64,000 nucleotides of DNA from Acidimicrobiales bacterium mtb01 (GCA_004379135.1 NBNI01000002.1:124001-188000); one strand, 5' to 3'. Shown: positions 51,958 to 60,448, counted from the stretch's first letter. Notes: a model not told the origin generated them from the sequence alone. Numbers and translations: made by a program.

Positions 51958-53142
51958 TCAGACGGCGATGCGGGTGACTTTCGAATGCACCCGCAGACAC
52001 GCGATCACGAGGAGCGCGCAACCCGCCCCGATCGCGGCCGGAACCTCGATGCCGTGTGCGTCGTAGGTCGCCGTGGCGACGAGCGACATCACGGCACGGC
52101 CCATGGTGCCGCCGCCGATGGCGAACCCGAGACCGCGCCCGGGTGATTCGGGAATGGCGTTGGCGGCCAGCGGGAGCAGGCTCACGATCGCGAATTCGAA
52201 GCCGAGGAGGAAGAGCGCCAGCAGGATCAGCCCGCTCACTTCATTGGTGTGACCCACCCAGAAGAGCAGACCGGTGGGCACGATCAGCGCCGCACCGAGA
52301 GCCGTGCTCCGCTCCTTGCCCCAGACGTCGGTGCGTCGCGCGCTGGTGATCGACGCGAACAGTTCGAACGCTCCGAGCCCGAAGGCCACCGCGGCGATGC
52401 CCGCCTCGTCGAATCCGAACTCGTCCTCGAGCCACGAACCGAACGTGACGAACATGCACTGGCTGGCCGCCATCAAGAAGAACATCGCACCGACGACCCA
52501 CCATCCGTGGGCTGGCATGGGCACTTTCCGTTCGTCGCGCCGCGCCGTCGCGGATCGAACTCCGTCGTCGCGCAGTCGTGAGGCGACGACGAGAGTCATG
52601 ACGGCAGTGCCGGCGGCGCCGGCGACGTAACCCCAACGCCACGACGACGCCGATGCGACCAAGCCCATGATCGTCACGCCGAGCAGCAACCCGAGTGCCC
52701 ACGACGTCTCGGTGATGCCGACGACGCGTCCGCGGCGTTCGTAATCGACGTGATCGTTGATCCAGGCCGTGAGACCGACGTCGAACACCAACTTCGACGC
52801 GCCGAGAACGGCGATGGCGACGGCGAACACGACGAGATTCGGACTCGCCGCGGCGAGGGCCGCCGACCCGGTGACGCCGAGCAGGCCGGCGGCCATCGAC
52901 GTGCGCCGGGCCAGCCGATCGACGATCGATCCGAGATACGGAGCGATGATCATGATCAGTTCGGTGATGAAGAGCGCGACTCCGAGTCGTCCGAGACTCA
53001 CGTCGAAGTCGTCGGAGATGCTGGCGAGGAATGGGGGAGCGAACCGGAAGCAGGCGTTGGCGTTGAGACGCGCGACCGTCAGGGCGACGACGTGCTGGCG
53101 GGTCTCGACCGGATACGAGTCGTCGAGGATTCGGTTCAGCAT
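51958..53142 (-). CDS. Major facilitator superfamily transporter
   Basis: 394 residues with twelve predicted helices. The motif A-like segment is GSIVDRLARRTSM in loop 2-3. The first 20 residues are soluble. ATG 53142 overlaps the stop of the metallopeptidase gene (ATGCTGA). Ends 1 bp from the nadE stop. Substrate unknown; likely drug or metabolite efflux. Confidence 0.83.
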   Translation of the reverse strand: MLNRILDDSYPVETRQHVVALTVARLNANACFRFAPPFLASISDDFDVSLGRLGVALFITELIMIIAPYLGSIVDRLARRTSMAAGLLGVTGSAALAAASPNLVVFAVAIAVLGASKLVFDVGLTAWINDHVDYERRGRVVGITETSWALGLLLGVTIMGLVASASSWRWGYVAGAAGTAVMTLVVASRLRDDGVRSATARRDERKVPMPAHGWWVVGAMFFLMAASQCMFVTFGSWLEDEFGFDEAGIAAVAFGLGAFELFASITSARRTDVWGKERSTALGAALIVPTGLLFWVGHTNEVSGLILLALFLLGFEFAIVSLLPLAANAIPESPGRGLGFAIGGGTMGRAVMSLVATATYDAHGIEVPAAIGAGCALLVIACLRVHSKVTRIAV

Positions 53143-53663
53143 TGGTCGTCTTCGCTTCCGCTCTTGGCGATCAGGTAGCCGATGGCCCGCTCGGCCTTCG
53201 GATAGCGGTTGACCACCTTCCAGAACTCGGCGTCGTGGCGATCGACGACGAGGTGCGCGAGCTCGTGCACGATCACGTAGTCGAGGACCCACATCGGGAA
53301 CCCGACCAGGCGAGCCGACACGCGAACCTGCGCGGTGGACGGCGTGCACAGACCCCACACCGCGGTGAGGTCGTCGGCCCACTCGATGGTCGCGGGTTCG
53401 GGCAGTCGATACGTGGAGGCGAGCCGACGCGCCCTCTCCACCAGATCGACCGACATGGTCGCGGTCTTGCGCTCGAAACGCTTGACCATCTCGCGAACCG
53501 ATTCGTTCTCCTCGTGCTTGCTCATCCAGGCCGGGATGGTGACGGTGATCAGCCGACCGTCGAGCCGGGCCGCCACACTGCGCTTGCGGCGCTTCGATCG
53601 GATCACGCGCACGTCGAACGCGGCGTCGAACAGAGACGGCTGATAGGCCGGACCATCGGTCAC
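53136..53663 (-). CDS. YgjP/SprT-like metallopeptidase
   Basis: 175 residues. The zinc motif HELAHLVVDRHDAEFW (HEXXH plus a third ligand) and TVTIPAWMS early on match the YgjP family (DUF45). Such proteins are predicted zinc proteases, related to M48 and SprT. GTG start overlapping the upstream phosphatase stop. In a short operon: phosphatase, metallopeptidase, MFS. Confidence 0.82.
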   Translation of the reverse strand: MTDGPAYQPSLFDAAFDVRVIRSKRRKRSVAARLDGRLITVTIPAWMSKHEENESVREMVKRFERKTATMSVDLVERARRLASTYRLPEPATIEWADDLTAVWGLCTPSTAQVRVSARLVGFPMWVLDYVIVHELAHLVVDRHDAEFWKVVNRYPKAERAIGYLIAKSGSEDDQC

Positions 53664-54280
53664 TCGACGGCCCCGGTGTTCTTCAGTTCCTCGGCCACCA
53701 ACTCGAGTGGGAACAACAACGACCCGGCCCGCCAACCCTCGGTCACGTCATGCTCGAACCACGAGCCGCCCAAGTTCGGAAAACGGTGTTCCTTGCCGGC
53801 GAGATGGCGGCGCAGGATGCGGATGACTCCGCCGTGCGAGACGACGAGGACGCAGCCGGCCTGATGGAAACGAGAGATGTCGGTGAACGCGCTCAGAGCC
53901 CGCTCGCGAGTCGAGTCGGCGGTCTCGAAGTTGTCGGGCCGTCGGCCGGAGTCGAGCCAGCCCGGCCAACCGCTGTTGATCTCCTGGCGGGTGAGGCCTT
54001 GCCAGTCGCCGGCGGCGTTCTCGCGCCAGCGCGGATCGACACGTCGAGTGGAACACCCGACCGTCTCCGCGATGAGATCGGCCGTGACGCGCGCCCTTTC
54101 GAGATCGCTCGAGATCACCAAGTCGAACGGTGGGCACTCGGCGGCAAGGAGTTGCGCGGCTTGTCGCGCCTGGAGACGACCGAGTGTGGTGAGCGGCGGA
54201 TCCGCTTGTCCTTGCCAACGGCCCACCGCGTTCCATTCGCTCTGGCCGTGTCGAAGCACGAGCACCCGGGTCGTCGTCAC
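53660..54280 (-). CDS. Histidine phosphatase family protein (phosphoglycerate mutase-like)
   Basis: 206 residues with the catalytic LRHGQSEWNAVGRWQGQ, a second-half SHGGVIRIL and intervening Glu/Arg pattern of broad-specificity acid phosphatases. It could be a phosphoglycerate mutase-like phosphatase. GTG start with TACCGT at 54289-54294, 8 nt upstream. Divergent from the MoaD-like gene 34 bp away. Confidence 0.87.
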   Translation of the reverse strand: MTTTRVLVLRHGQSEWNAVGRWQGQADPPLTTLGRLQARQAAQLLAAECPPFDLVISSDLERARVTADLIAETVGCSTRRVDPRWRENAAGDWQGLTRQEINSGWPGWLDSGRRPDNFETADSTRERALSAFTDISRFHQAGCVLVVSHGGVIRILRRHLAGKEHRFPNLGGSWFEHDVTEGWRAGSLLFPLELVAEELKNTGAVE

Positions 54281-54314
54281 GGCTGATCACGGTATCCCCC
54301 GGTACGCTTCGCCC

Positions 54315-54557
54315 GTGGCCACCGTCCGGCTCTTCGCCCAGGCTCGCGAGGCGGCCGGAACCGGTCGAGATTCACTCGATGGTGCCACCGTGGCCGAGGT
54401 GATCGATGCCGCGGTCCGGAAGTACGGATCCGATTTCGAACGCATTCTGCCCACGTGCCGCGTGTGGTTGAACGGCGAGGCCGTTCCCGCCGACACTCCT
54501 GTGTCCGACCGCGACGAAGTGGCAGTATTGCCTCCGGTGTCAGGAGGATGTCGATGA
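54315..54557 (+). CDS. MoaD/ThiS-like sulfur carrier with two extra C-terminal residues
   Basis: 80 residues with the beta-grasp ubiquitin-like fold, RVWLNGEAVPADTPV and the tail AVLPPVSGGCR. Normal carriers end in Gly-Gly so that the C-terminus can be adenylated and thiocarboxylated; here Cys-Arg follows. GTG start with TACGCT at 54303-54308, 6 nt upstream. Its last codons contain the AGGAGG ribosome site and ATGA overlap for the next gene. Confidence 0.85.
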   Translation: MATVRLFAQAREAAGTGRDSLDGATVAEVIDAAVRKYGSDFERILPTCRVWLNGEAVPADTPVSDRDEVAVLPPVSGGCR

Positions 54558-55045
54558 GCGCCAACGCGAACGAAGCATCGAAGATGCCGCTCGACCAGTT
54601 GCGCGCCGAGCGCGATCGTCTGCGCCACGAAGAAGACGCGGTGTCGTTCGTTCGTCGACTCGCCCAGGGTCGCATCGATCTCGTCGAAGCGGTGCGTCAT
54701 CGCAAGTCGTCCGGCGAGTCGACCTCGGTCGCCGACATCATTCGTTCGGGTGTCGGCCCGGCCCCGAGTACAGGTTCGGCTCGTCCGCCACGCGACACCG
54801 ACGTGGCGGCCGATCATCCGCTGGTCACCGAGTTCGATCAGCTCTGCGATCGCCTCGGCTTCGATGAGATGAGCGAACTCGACGTCCCGGGCCTCGATCG
54901 ACTCCACGATGGTCTCGTGGCGTTCGAAGCCGTTCAGAGCAGTCGTCGTCGCGATCTGTTCGAGCGCATCGACGCGTTGACCGCCGAATTGGTCCGCCGT
55001 TACCGCGACGGCGACGCCTCGGTCGACTCGCTGCTCCAGGGCTGA
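54554..55045 (+). CDS. rsiG: RsiG-like c-di-GMP-binding anti-sigma factor
   Basis: 163 residues. It contains the exact RsiG motif E(X3)S(X2)R(X3)Q(X3)D at E27, S31, R34, Q38, D42, and a second copy at E125, S129, R132, F136, D140 with Q replaced by F. In Streptomyces RsiG binds a c-di-GMP dimer through two such helices and then holds the sigma factor WhiG. The region between the motifs is less conserved. ATG after AGGAGG, overlapping the MoaD-like stop. Confidence 0.82.
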   Translation: MSANANEASKMPLDQLRAERDRLRHEEDAVSFVRRLAQGRIDLVEAVRHRKSSGESTSVADIIRSGVGPAPSTGSARPPRDTDVAADHPLVTEFDQLCDRLGFDEMSELDVPGLDRLHDGLVAFEAVQSSRRRDLFERIDALTAELVRRYRDGDASVDSLLQG

Positions 55046-55103
55046 CCAGGCCCGGAGGGCCGATCAAGGCTTCTCCGTCCACCGCCGATAGGTTCACCCT
55101 TCT

Positions 55104-56312
55104 ATGACGCGGGTGGCGATGCTCTCGTACCACACCTCGCCCTTGGCCCAACCCGGCGTCGGGGATTCGGGCGGGATGAACGTGTACGTACGCGAATTGG
55201 TGGCCGCTCTCGCCCACGCCGGCGTCGAGTGCACCACGTACACCCGCGAGTGGCGTTCGGGCCTGCCGCGCGAGATCCACGTCGAACCCAACCACACCGT
55301 GGTGCACGTTCCGGCTGGTGCGTTCGATCTGCGCAAGGAAGAGCTCGAAGGAGTCGTTCCGCAATTCACCGACTTCGTCCTCGACGATCTCCGCCGCCGT
55401 CCGGCCGACGTGGTGCACGCCAATTACTGGCTGTCCGGAATCGCCGGACACTCCATCAAGCACGAGGTTGGCATTCCGCTCGTCAGCACGTTCCACACCC
55501 TCGCCCGGGTGAAGGCCGAGGGCGGCGACCCCGAACCCGAACGGCGCGAACGCGCCGAGGCATCCATCATCGGTTGCGCCGACGCGATCTGTGTCTCGTG
55601 CGACGAGGAGGAAGATCAGTTCCGACGCCTCTACGGCAATGCTCCCGGCGTCATGGAAATCGTCGCACCCGGAGTGGAGCACGCCTTCTTCACCCCGGGC
55701 GACCGCCGTGGCGCCCGTCAGGCCCTCGGGATGGGAGACGGACCCGTGTTGTTGTTCGTCGGTCGCATCCAGCCGCTCAAGGGAGTCGACGTCGCCGTGC
55801 GCGCGCTGGCGGCACTCGGTCGTTCCGACGCCTCGCTGTATGTAGTCGGCGGATCGAGTGGCGCCGATGGTGACGCCTATGTCGACTCGGTCCACGAATT
55901 GGTGAACCAATTCGGTCTGCAGGATCGCGTGCACTTCGTTCCGCCGCAGGCGCACCACATCTTGTCGAGCTACTACCGCGCCGCCGACGCGGTGTGGGTG
56001 CCGAGCCGCTCGGAGAGTTTCGGTTTGGTTGCTCTCGAGGCCGCCGCCTGCGGAATTCCGGTGGTGGCCAACGCCGTCGGAGGACTGCTCTCGCTCGTCG
56101 ATCACGATCGCACCGGATTCCTGGTGGCCGATCGCGATCCCGAGTTGTTCGCCCGCCACACGCGCGAATTGCTCGACGACGAGCGGCGCGCTCGGGAGAT
56201 GGGCAACTCCGCCGCCGAGTTGGGACGCCGCTACACCTGGAGTTTCGCAGCCGCTCGTCTGCGTCGTCTCTACACCGACGTCACCTCGCGCTCACTCGTC
56301 AACTGCTCGTGA
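55104..56312 (+). CDS. mshA: D-inositol 3-phosphate glycosyltransferase (mycothiol synthesis)
   Basis: First enzyme of mycothiol synthesis, transferring GlcNAc from UDP-GlcNAc to inositol 3-phosphate. 402 residues of family GT4: SYHTSPLAQPGVGDSGGMNV at the start is the MshA signature, followed by FVGRIQPLKGVD and the EX7E region SESFGLVALEA. TAGGTT at 55089-55094 is 9 nt before the ATG. GTGA overlap with the next gene. Confidence 0.93.
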   Translation: MTRVAMLSYHTSPLAQPGVGDSGGMNVYVRELVAALAHAGVECTTYTREWRSGLPREIHVEPNHTVVHVPAGAFDLRKEELEGVVPQFTDFVLDDLRRRPADVVHANYWLSGIAGHSIKHEVGIPLVSTFHTLARVKAEGGDPEPERRERAEASIIGCADAICVSCDEEEDQFRRLYGNAPGVMEIVAPGVEHAFFTPGDRRGARQALGMGDGPVLLFVGRIQPLKGVDVAVRALAALGRSDASLYVVGGSSGADGDAYVDSVHELVNQFGLQDRVHFVPPQAHHILSSYYRAADAVWVPSRSESFGLVALEAAACGIPVVANAVGGLLSLVDHDRTGFLVADRDPELFARHTRELLDDERRAREMGNSAAELGRRYTWSFAAARLRRLYTDVTSRSLVNCS

Positions 56313-56782
56313 GCGACCTGTTCGACGACGAGTCACTCGCCGTCCTCGAACGGCAGATCGACGAATGGCTCGGAAATCTTCGGTCGTCCAATTCGGCCAT
56401 CGTCGCCATCGATCACGCCGAACCCGAGCCGGCTTTCCGTTCGCGTTGGTACGTACGCATGGCGGGCGAATCGAAGGAATTCACCACGATCTGGATCACG
56501 CTCGGCCAGCGAACTTTGCGCTACGAGACGTACGTGATGCCCGCGCCCGAGGAGAACGCCCTCGAAGTCTTCGACAACCTGTTGCGCCGCAACGAGAAGT
56601 TGATCGGCGCGCACTTCTCGATCGGGGCCGAGGACGCGGTGTTCCTTCGCGGCGATCTGCCGCTGTCGGCGCTGTCCGAGGCCGAGCTCGACCGGATCGT
56701 CGGTTCCACCTACGCGTACGTCGAGCAGTCCTTCCGACCATTGTTGCGAATCGGCTTCGCGTCCCGCTTCCGCGACGAGTGA
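56309..56782 (+). CDS. YbjN-domain protein adjacent to mshA
   Basis: 157 residues with a single YbjN-type alpha/beta domain (FTTIWITLGQRTLRYETYVM). This gene follows mshA in mycobacteria as well (Rv0487 after mshA), so the association is old; the function is unknown, perhaps a chaperone or regulator. GTG start overlapping the mshA stop. Confidence 0.85.
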   Translation: MSDLFDDESLAVLERQIDEWLGNLRSSNSAIVAIDHAEPEPAFRSRWYVRMAGESKEFTTIWITLGQRTLRYETYVMPAPEENALEVFDNLLRRNEKLIGAHFSIGAEDAVFLRGDLPLSALSEAELDRIVGSTYAYVEQSFRPLLRIGFASRFRDE

Positions 56783-56864
56783 CCCGATCCCACCTTGTCC
56801 CGCTCCGCCGGTGCGGTCGGGAAGTCGTACCGGCGGAGCTCATCGGGCTGATTAGCGTGATCGC

Positions 56865-57665
56865 ATGAGTCAGTCGACCTTGGCCGTCATCGGAGGCGGC
56901 AACATGGGTGCCGCCCTGGTGGGTGGCCTCCTCGAGAGCGGAGCCGTCGCCGCCCGCGACGTGCTGGTCGTCGAGGTCGTGGCGGCTCGTCGCGAAACCT
57001 TGAGCACGATGTTCCCGGGCGTTCGCGTGATCGAGGCCCTGAGCGCGACCGACCACTGCGATGCGGCCATCGTCGCGGTCAAGCCCCCCGATGCGGCGGC
57101 CGCGGCGGGGGTCGCGGTGAAGGTCGGGGCCCGTCGGATCCTGTCGATCGCCGCCGGAGTCACCATCGCGACTCTCGAACGGGCGTGTGGAAGCGGCATC
57201 GCAGTCGTGCGGGCCATGCCCAACACGCCGGCTCTCGTCGGTGCCGGCGCGAGTGCCATCGCCGGTGGCACGGCCGCATCCGATTCCGATGTGGCGTGGG
57301 CCGAATCGATTCTCGGTTCGGTCGGAATCGTCGTGCGTGTCGACGAGTCCCAACTCGATGCGATCACCGGACTCACGGGAAGTGGGCCGGCGTATCTCTT
57401 CCTCGTCGCCGAATCCCTCATCGAAGCCGGAGTGAACGCGGGCTTGCCGCGCGAGATGGTCGACGATCTTGTTCGTCAGTTGTTCGTCGGCTCGTCGAAG
57501 TTGCTCGCGCAAGGTCGACCGCCGTCCGAACTGCGCGCACAAGTGACGTCTCCGAACGGAACGACAGCCGCCGGCATCGCCGTTCTCGAAGTGCGCGCAC
57601 TCCGAGCGGTGTTCGACGAGGCCGTCGCGGCGGCGACGCGACGCAGTCGCGAACTCGGTTCGTGA
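56865..57665 (+). CDS. proC: Pyrroline-5-carboxylate reductase
   Basis: Last step of proline synthesis. 266 residues: N-terminal Rossmann GGGNMGAALVGGLLESG, RAMPNTPALVGAG, TGSGPAYLFL and SPNGTTAAGI in the C-terminal dimerisation domain. TAGCGT at 56853-56858 is 6 nt before the ATG. Nothing else is seen in the 82 bp upstream. Confidence 0.95.
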   Translation: MSQSTLAVIGGGNMGAALVGGLLESGAVAARDVLVVEVVAARRETLSTMFPGVRVIEALSATDHCDAAIVAVKPPDAAAAAGVAVKVGARRILSIAAGVTIATLERACGSGIAVVRAMPNTPALVGAGASAIAGGTAASDSDVAWAESILGSVGIVVRVDESQLDAITGLTGSGPAYLFLVAESLIEAGVNAGLPREMVDDLVRQLFVGSSKLLAQGRPPSELRAQVTSPNGTTAAGIAVLEVRALRAVFDEAVAAATRRSRELGS

Positions 57666-57709
57666 AGTCGCGTGCGCGCCGGATGTCGTGTTCACCCTGC
57701 GTAGCGATT

Positions 57710-57785
57710 TAGCACGAAAAATCGATTTTTCTGCACGCAGCAAACATCGAAATATTTCTTGTTGCATCGCTTTCATTTGCAGGAC
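57710..57785. promoter_or_regulatory. AT-rich palindromic control region
   Basis: In this GC-rich genome the stretch is clearly AT-rich. It contains the perfect 16-bp palindrome GAAAAATCGATTTTTC (57716-57731), the palindrome GAAATATTTC (57749-57758), and outer CTGCGT/ACGCAG arms. It fits an operator or nucleoid-protein site plus promoter for the RNA element and gene downstream. Confidence 0.6.
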
Positions 57786-57797
57786 ATTCGTGTCTAA

Positions 57798-57905
57798 GGT
57801 GCGCCACAGGTCACAAGACCACCGGCTCTTCGTAGCCGGGAGACGCGCCCGAAAGGGCAGCGCCGACGGGGCCGGTGCCATCGGGGGGTTGGCACCGGCC
57901 CCGTC
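57798..57905 (+). ncRNA. Candidate structured RNA / leader of the SAM hydrolase gene
   Basis: A junction closed by GGTGC/GCGCC (57798-57802 with 57860-57864) encloses three hairpins: GGTC-ACAA-GACC, CCGGCT-CTTCGT-AGCCGG and GCCC-GAAA-GGGC. A perfect 15-bp hairpin (57865-57879 with 57891-57905) follows, ending 35 nt before the next ATG. No U-run follows. I cannot match it to a riboswitch class I know. Confidence 0.55.
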
Positions 57906-57940
57906 GCATTATCCGGGACTTCGCTGACACACTGAGGCCG

Positions 57941-58801
57941 ATGTCATCGCGTCGTTACGACACCGTGTCGTTCCTCTCCGATTTCGGACAAGGTTCCGAT
58001 TCGGTCGGAATCGTCAAGTCGATCCTGCGCGACCTCGCCCCCGAAGTCGTCGTGATCGACATCGCGCACGACATCGCTCCGTTCGACGTTCGCGCCGCGT
58101 CGCTCGCACTGGCCCGCGCGGTTCCGTATCTACCCGAAGGCATCATCATCACGAGCGTCGATCCGGGCGCGGGCGGGGACCGACGCATCGTCGCGGTGGA
58201 GATCGCCGGGGGTGCAGGCATCGTCATCGGTCCCGACAACGGGCTCATCGCCACCGGCGTCGCGCTCGCGGGTGGAGCCGATCGTGCGGTGGTGCTCGAC
58301 CGCGAGGAGCATCACCTCGCTTCACCCGGTGCCACCTTCGCCGCTCGCGACGTGATGGCTCCCGTCGCGGCCGCGCTTTGCGGCGGGGCCGAACTGTTCT
58401 CGGTCGGGACCGAGATCGACGCGGCGTCGCTGCTGCCGAGTGTGGTCCCCATCCCTCGTGAGGAGAACGGCGGGCTCGCATGCGAGATCATCTGGGTCGA
58501 TCGCTTCGGCAATCTTCAACTCAACGTGTCGGTCGACGATCTGAGCGACGTGTGGGGGAAGGCGCCCGATCGTGTTCGGGTGTCGTGGGCCGACAACGTG
58601 CGCAACCTTCGCATCACCACATCGTTCTCCGACCTCGGTGCCGGCGCACTCGGCCTCGTGGTCGATTCCACCGGTCTCCTGAGTCTGAGTCTCGATCGGG
58701 CCTCGGCGGCCCGCGAGCTCGGGATCGGCGAGGGCGAGGGAGTTCTCATCACACCGTCCGACGAACAGGGCGTCACCGTTCCCGTCAGCCTGCGGGCTTG
58801 A
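57941..58801 (+). CDS. SAM hydrolase / SAM hydroxide adenosyltransferase family protein
   Basis: 286 residues of the DUF62/fluorinase-like family. FLSDFGQGSDSVGIVKSIL at the N-terminus, DIAHDIAPFDVRAAS and VGPDN-type GPDNGLI are conserved. Known members split S-adenosylmethionine into adenosine and methionine. A hydroxide-specific enzyme, not a halogenase, is likely but not proven. The ATG has no strong ribosome site; the structured leader may matter. Confidence 0.88.
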   Translation: MSSRRYDTVSFLSDFGQGSDSVGIVKSILRDLAPEVVVIDIAHDIAPFDVRAASLALARAVPYLPEGIIITSVDPGAGGDRRIVAVEIAGGAGIVIGPDNGLIATGVALAGGADRAVVLDREEHHLASPGATFAARDVMAPVAAALCGGAELFSVGTEIDAASLLPSVVPIPREENGGLACEIIWVDRFGNLQLNVSVDDLSDVWGKAPDRVRVSWADNVRNLRITTSFSDLGAGALGLVVDSTGLLSLSLDRASAARELGIGEGEGVLITPSDEQGVTVPVSLRA

Positions 58802-58848
58802 TGGTGTTGACACCCTTCGCGCCACAGCCCCAGGGCTAGGGTGAAGTC

Positions 58849-58932
58849 GTGCGCCCGGCCACGACCTTGACGACGGCACTGCTGTTGGCGGCGATCTTCA
58901 TCGCGGGAATCGTGTCCCTCCTGCGCCTCTGA
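58849..58932 (+). CDS. Putative 27-residue membrane micropeptide
   Basis: GTG 58849 begins RPATTLTTALLLAAIFIAGI then five more apolar residues, one membrane helix with a basic start. TAGGGT at 58837-58842 sits exactly 6 nt upstream, the same leaderless signature as many real genes here. It precedes the acyl-CoA ligase by 10 bp and may alternatively be part of that gene's leader. Confidence 0.5.
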   Translation: MRPATTLTTALLLAAIFIAGIVSLLRL

Positions 58933-58942
58933 ACGGCCCGTC

Positions 58943-60448
58943 GTGAACCTCGCCAGCATCATCGACCACCATCCCGACACCGCTCCGGCGATCATCAGCC
59001 GGGGCATCGTCACCGATTACCGCATGCTTCGCGAGCAGGTCGAGGCCTTTCGCGGTTCGCTCGGCGATTTGGGCGTTCACAAGGGCGATCGCGTCGCCCT
59101 GTTGTGCGGCAACGGCACGGCGTTCGTCGTGGCGTATCTGGCCACGATCGGGATGGGAGCGATCGCCGTTCCGCTCAACCCGCTCAGCCCCACACCCGAA
59201 CTGCAGCGCGAACTCGAAGTGGTCGATCCAGCAGTGGCCGTCGTCGAGGCGTCGGCGGTCTTCACGTTCGGCGGCGTGTCGCGTCGCGAACTCGGGAGTC
59301 TGCGTCACATCGTCGTGACCGATGAGAAGAGCGCCGCTCAACTGAAGGGCGACGCCGAGATCCATTCGTTCGACGCATTGCTGGCCGGCCCGGCGAGTCC
59401 GAGCGTTCCCGTCGATTCCGATCACCCGGCGGTGTTGATCTTCACGAGTGGCACGGCCGGTGCGTCGCGGGCCGCCACTCTCTCGCACGGCAATCTGCTC
59501 GCCAACATCGATCAGAGCAACTCCACCAGCGACCACATCAAGACGGGTGATGTGGTGTTCGGCGTGCTGCCGATGTTCCACATCTTCGGCCTCAACGTCG
59601 TTCTCGGAGTCACCCTGCAGGCCGGTGCGTGCGTCGTCCTCGTGCAGCGTTTCGATCCGATCACCGCCGTCGAAACGATCGCCGAACGGAACATCACGAT
59701 CTTCCCCGGCGCCCCGGCGCTCTGGGTGGCGCTGTCGCTGCTCGAAGGCGTTCCCGCCGATGCCTTCGCGTCGATTCGTCTCGCCCTCACCGGAGCGGCG
59801 CGCATGCCCGACGAAGCCGCCGATCGACTGCTCGCAAAGTTCGGTGTGCGGCTCCGCGAGGGCTACGGGCTCACCGAAGCGGCGCCCGTCGTCACCAGTT
59901 CGGTGGGCGTCGAGGCGCGTCGCGGTTCCGTCGGCAAGGCCGTCGATGGAGTCGAAGTGCGCGTGGTCGACGAGGACGGGAACGACGCGTTGGTGGGCGA
60001 CAGCGGCGAAGTGTGGGTCAAGGGCGCCAACGTGTTCGTTGGCTACTGGAACGATCCCGACGCCACGGCCCGAGTTCTCGACGGCGAAGGTTGGTTGCAT
60101 ACCGGCGACGTCGGAACCGTCGATGCCGATGGTTACTTGTACCTGCTCGATCGGGCCAAGGATCTGATCATCGTCTCGGGTTTCAACGTGTTCCCGGCCG
60201 AAGTCGAAGAAGTGCTCATGAAGCACCCGGCTGTTCTCGAGGCCGGGGTCGTGGGCGTGCCGCATCCGCAGACCGGCGAGGCGGTGCGCGCGTTCGTCGT
60301 TCTGAAACCGGGCGAAGTGGCCGACGAGGACACCCTCATCGACCATTGCCACGACTACATCGCCCGGTACAAGTGCCCGAGCAAGGTGCTGATCGTGCCC
60401 GAGCTACCGCACAATCAGTTCGGCAAACTTCTGCGTCGCGCTCTCTGA
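58943..60448 (+). CDS. Acyl-CoA synthetase / AMP-dependent ligase
   Basis: 501 residues of the ANL superfamily: P-loop IFTSGTAGASRAATLSH, motif GYGLTEAAP, hinge TGDVGTVDADGYLYLLDR and the C-terminal catalytic Lys in NQFGKLLRR. Activates a fatty or aromatic acid as acyl-AMP then acyl-CoA. GTG start; no clear ribosome site. Overlaps the convergent gene by 45 bp at its 3' end. Confidence 0.9.
   Translation: MNLASIIDHHPDTAPAIISRGIVTDYRMLREQVEAFRGSLGDLGVHKGDRVALLCGNGTAFVVAYLATIGMGAIAVPLNPLSPTPELQRELEVVDPAVAVVEASAVFTFGGVSRRELGSLRHIVVTDEKSAAQLKGDAEIHSFDALLAGPASPSVPVDSDHPAVLIFTSGTAGASRAATLSHGNLLANIDQSNSTSDHIKTGDVVFGVLPMFHIFGLNVVLGVTLQAGACVVLVQRFDPITAVETIAERNITIFPGAPALWVALSLLEGVPADAFASIRLALTGAARMPDEAADRLLAKFGVRLREGYGLTEAAPVVTSSVGVEARRGSVGKAVDGVEVRVVDEDGNDALVGDSGEVWVKGANVFVGYWNDPDATARVLDGEGWLHTGDVGTVDADGYLYLLDRAKDLIIVSGFNVFPAEVEEVLMKHPAVLEAGVVGVPHPQTGEAVRAFVVLKPGEVADEDTLIDHCHDYIARYKCPSKVLIVPELPHNQFGKLLRRAL

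Noticed and set aside
57941-58801. Fluorinase or chlorinase activity
   Set aside because: Sequence fits the wider SAM hydroxide family; halogenase-specific loops cannot be supported by eye and no halometabolite genes are nearby.
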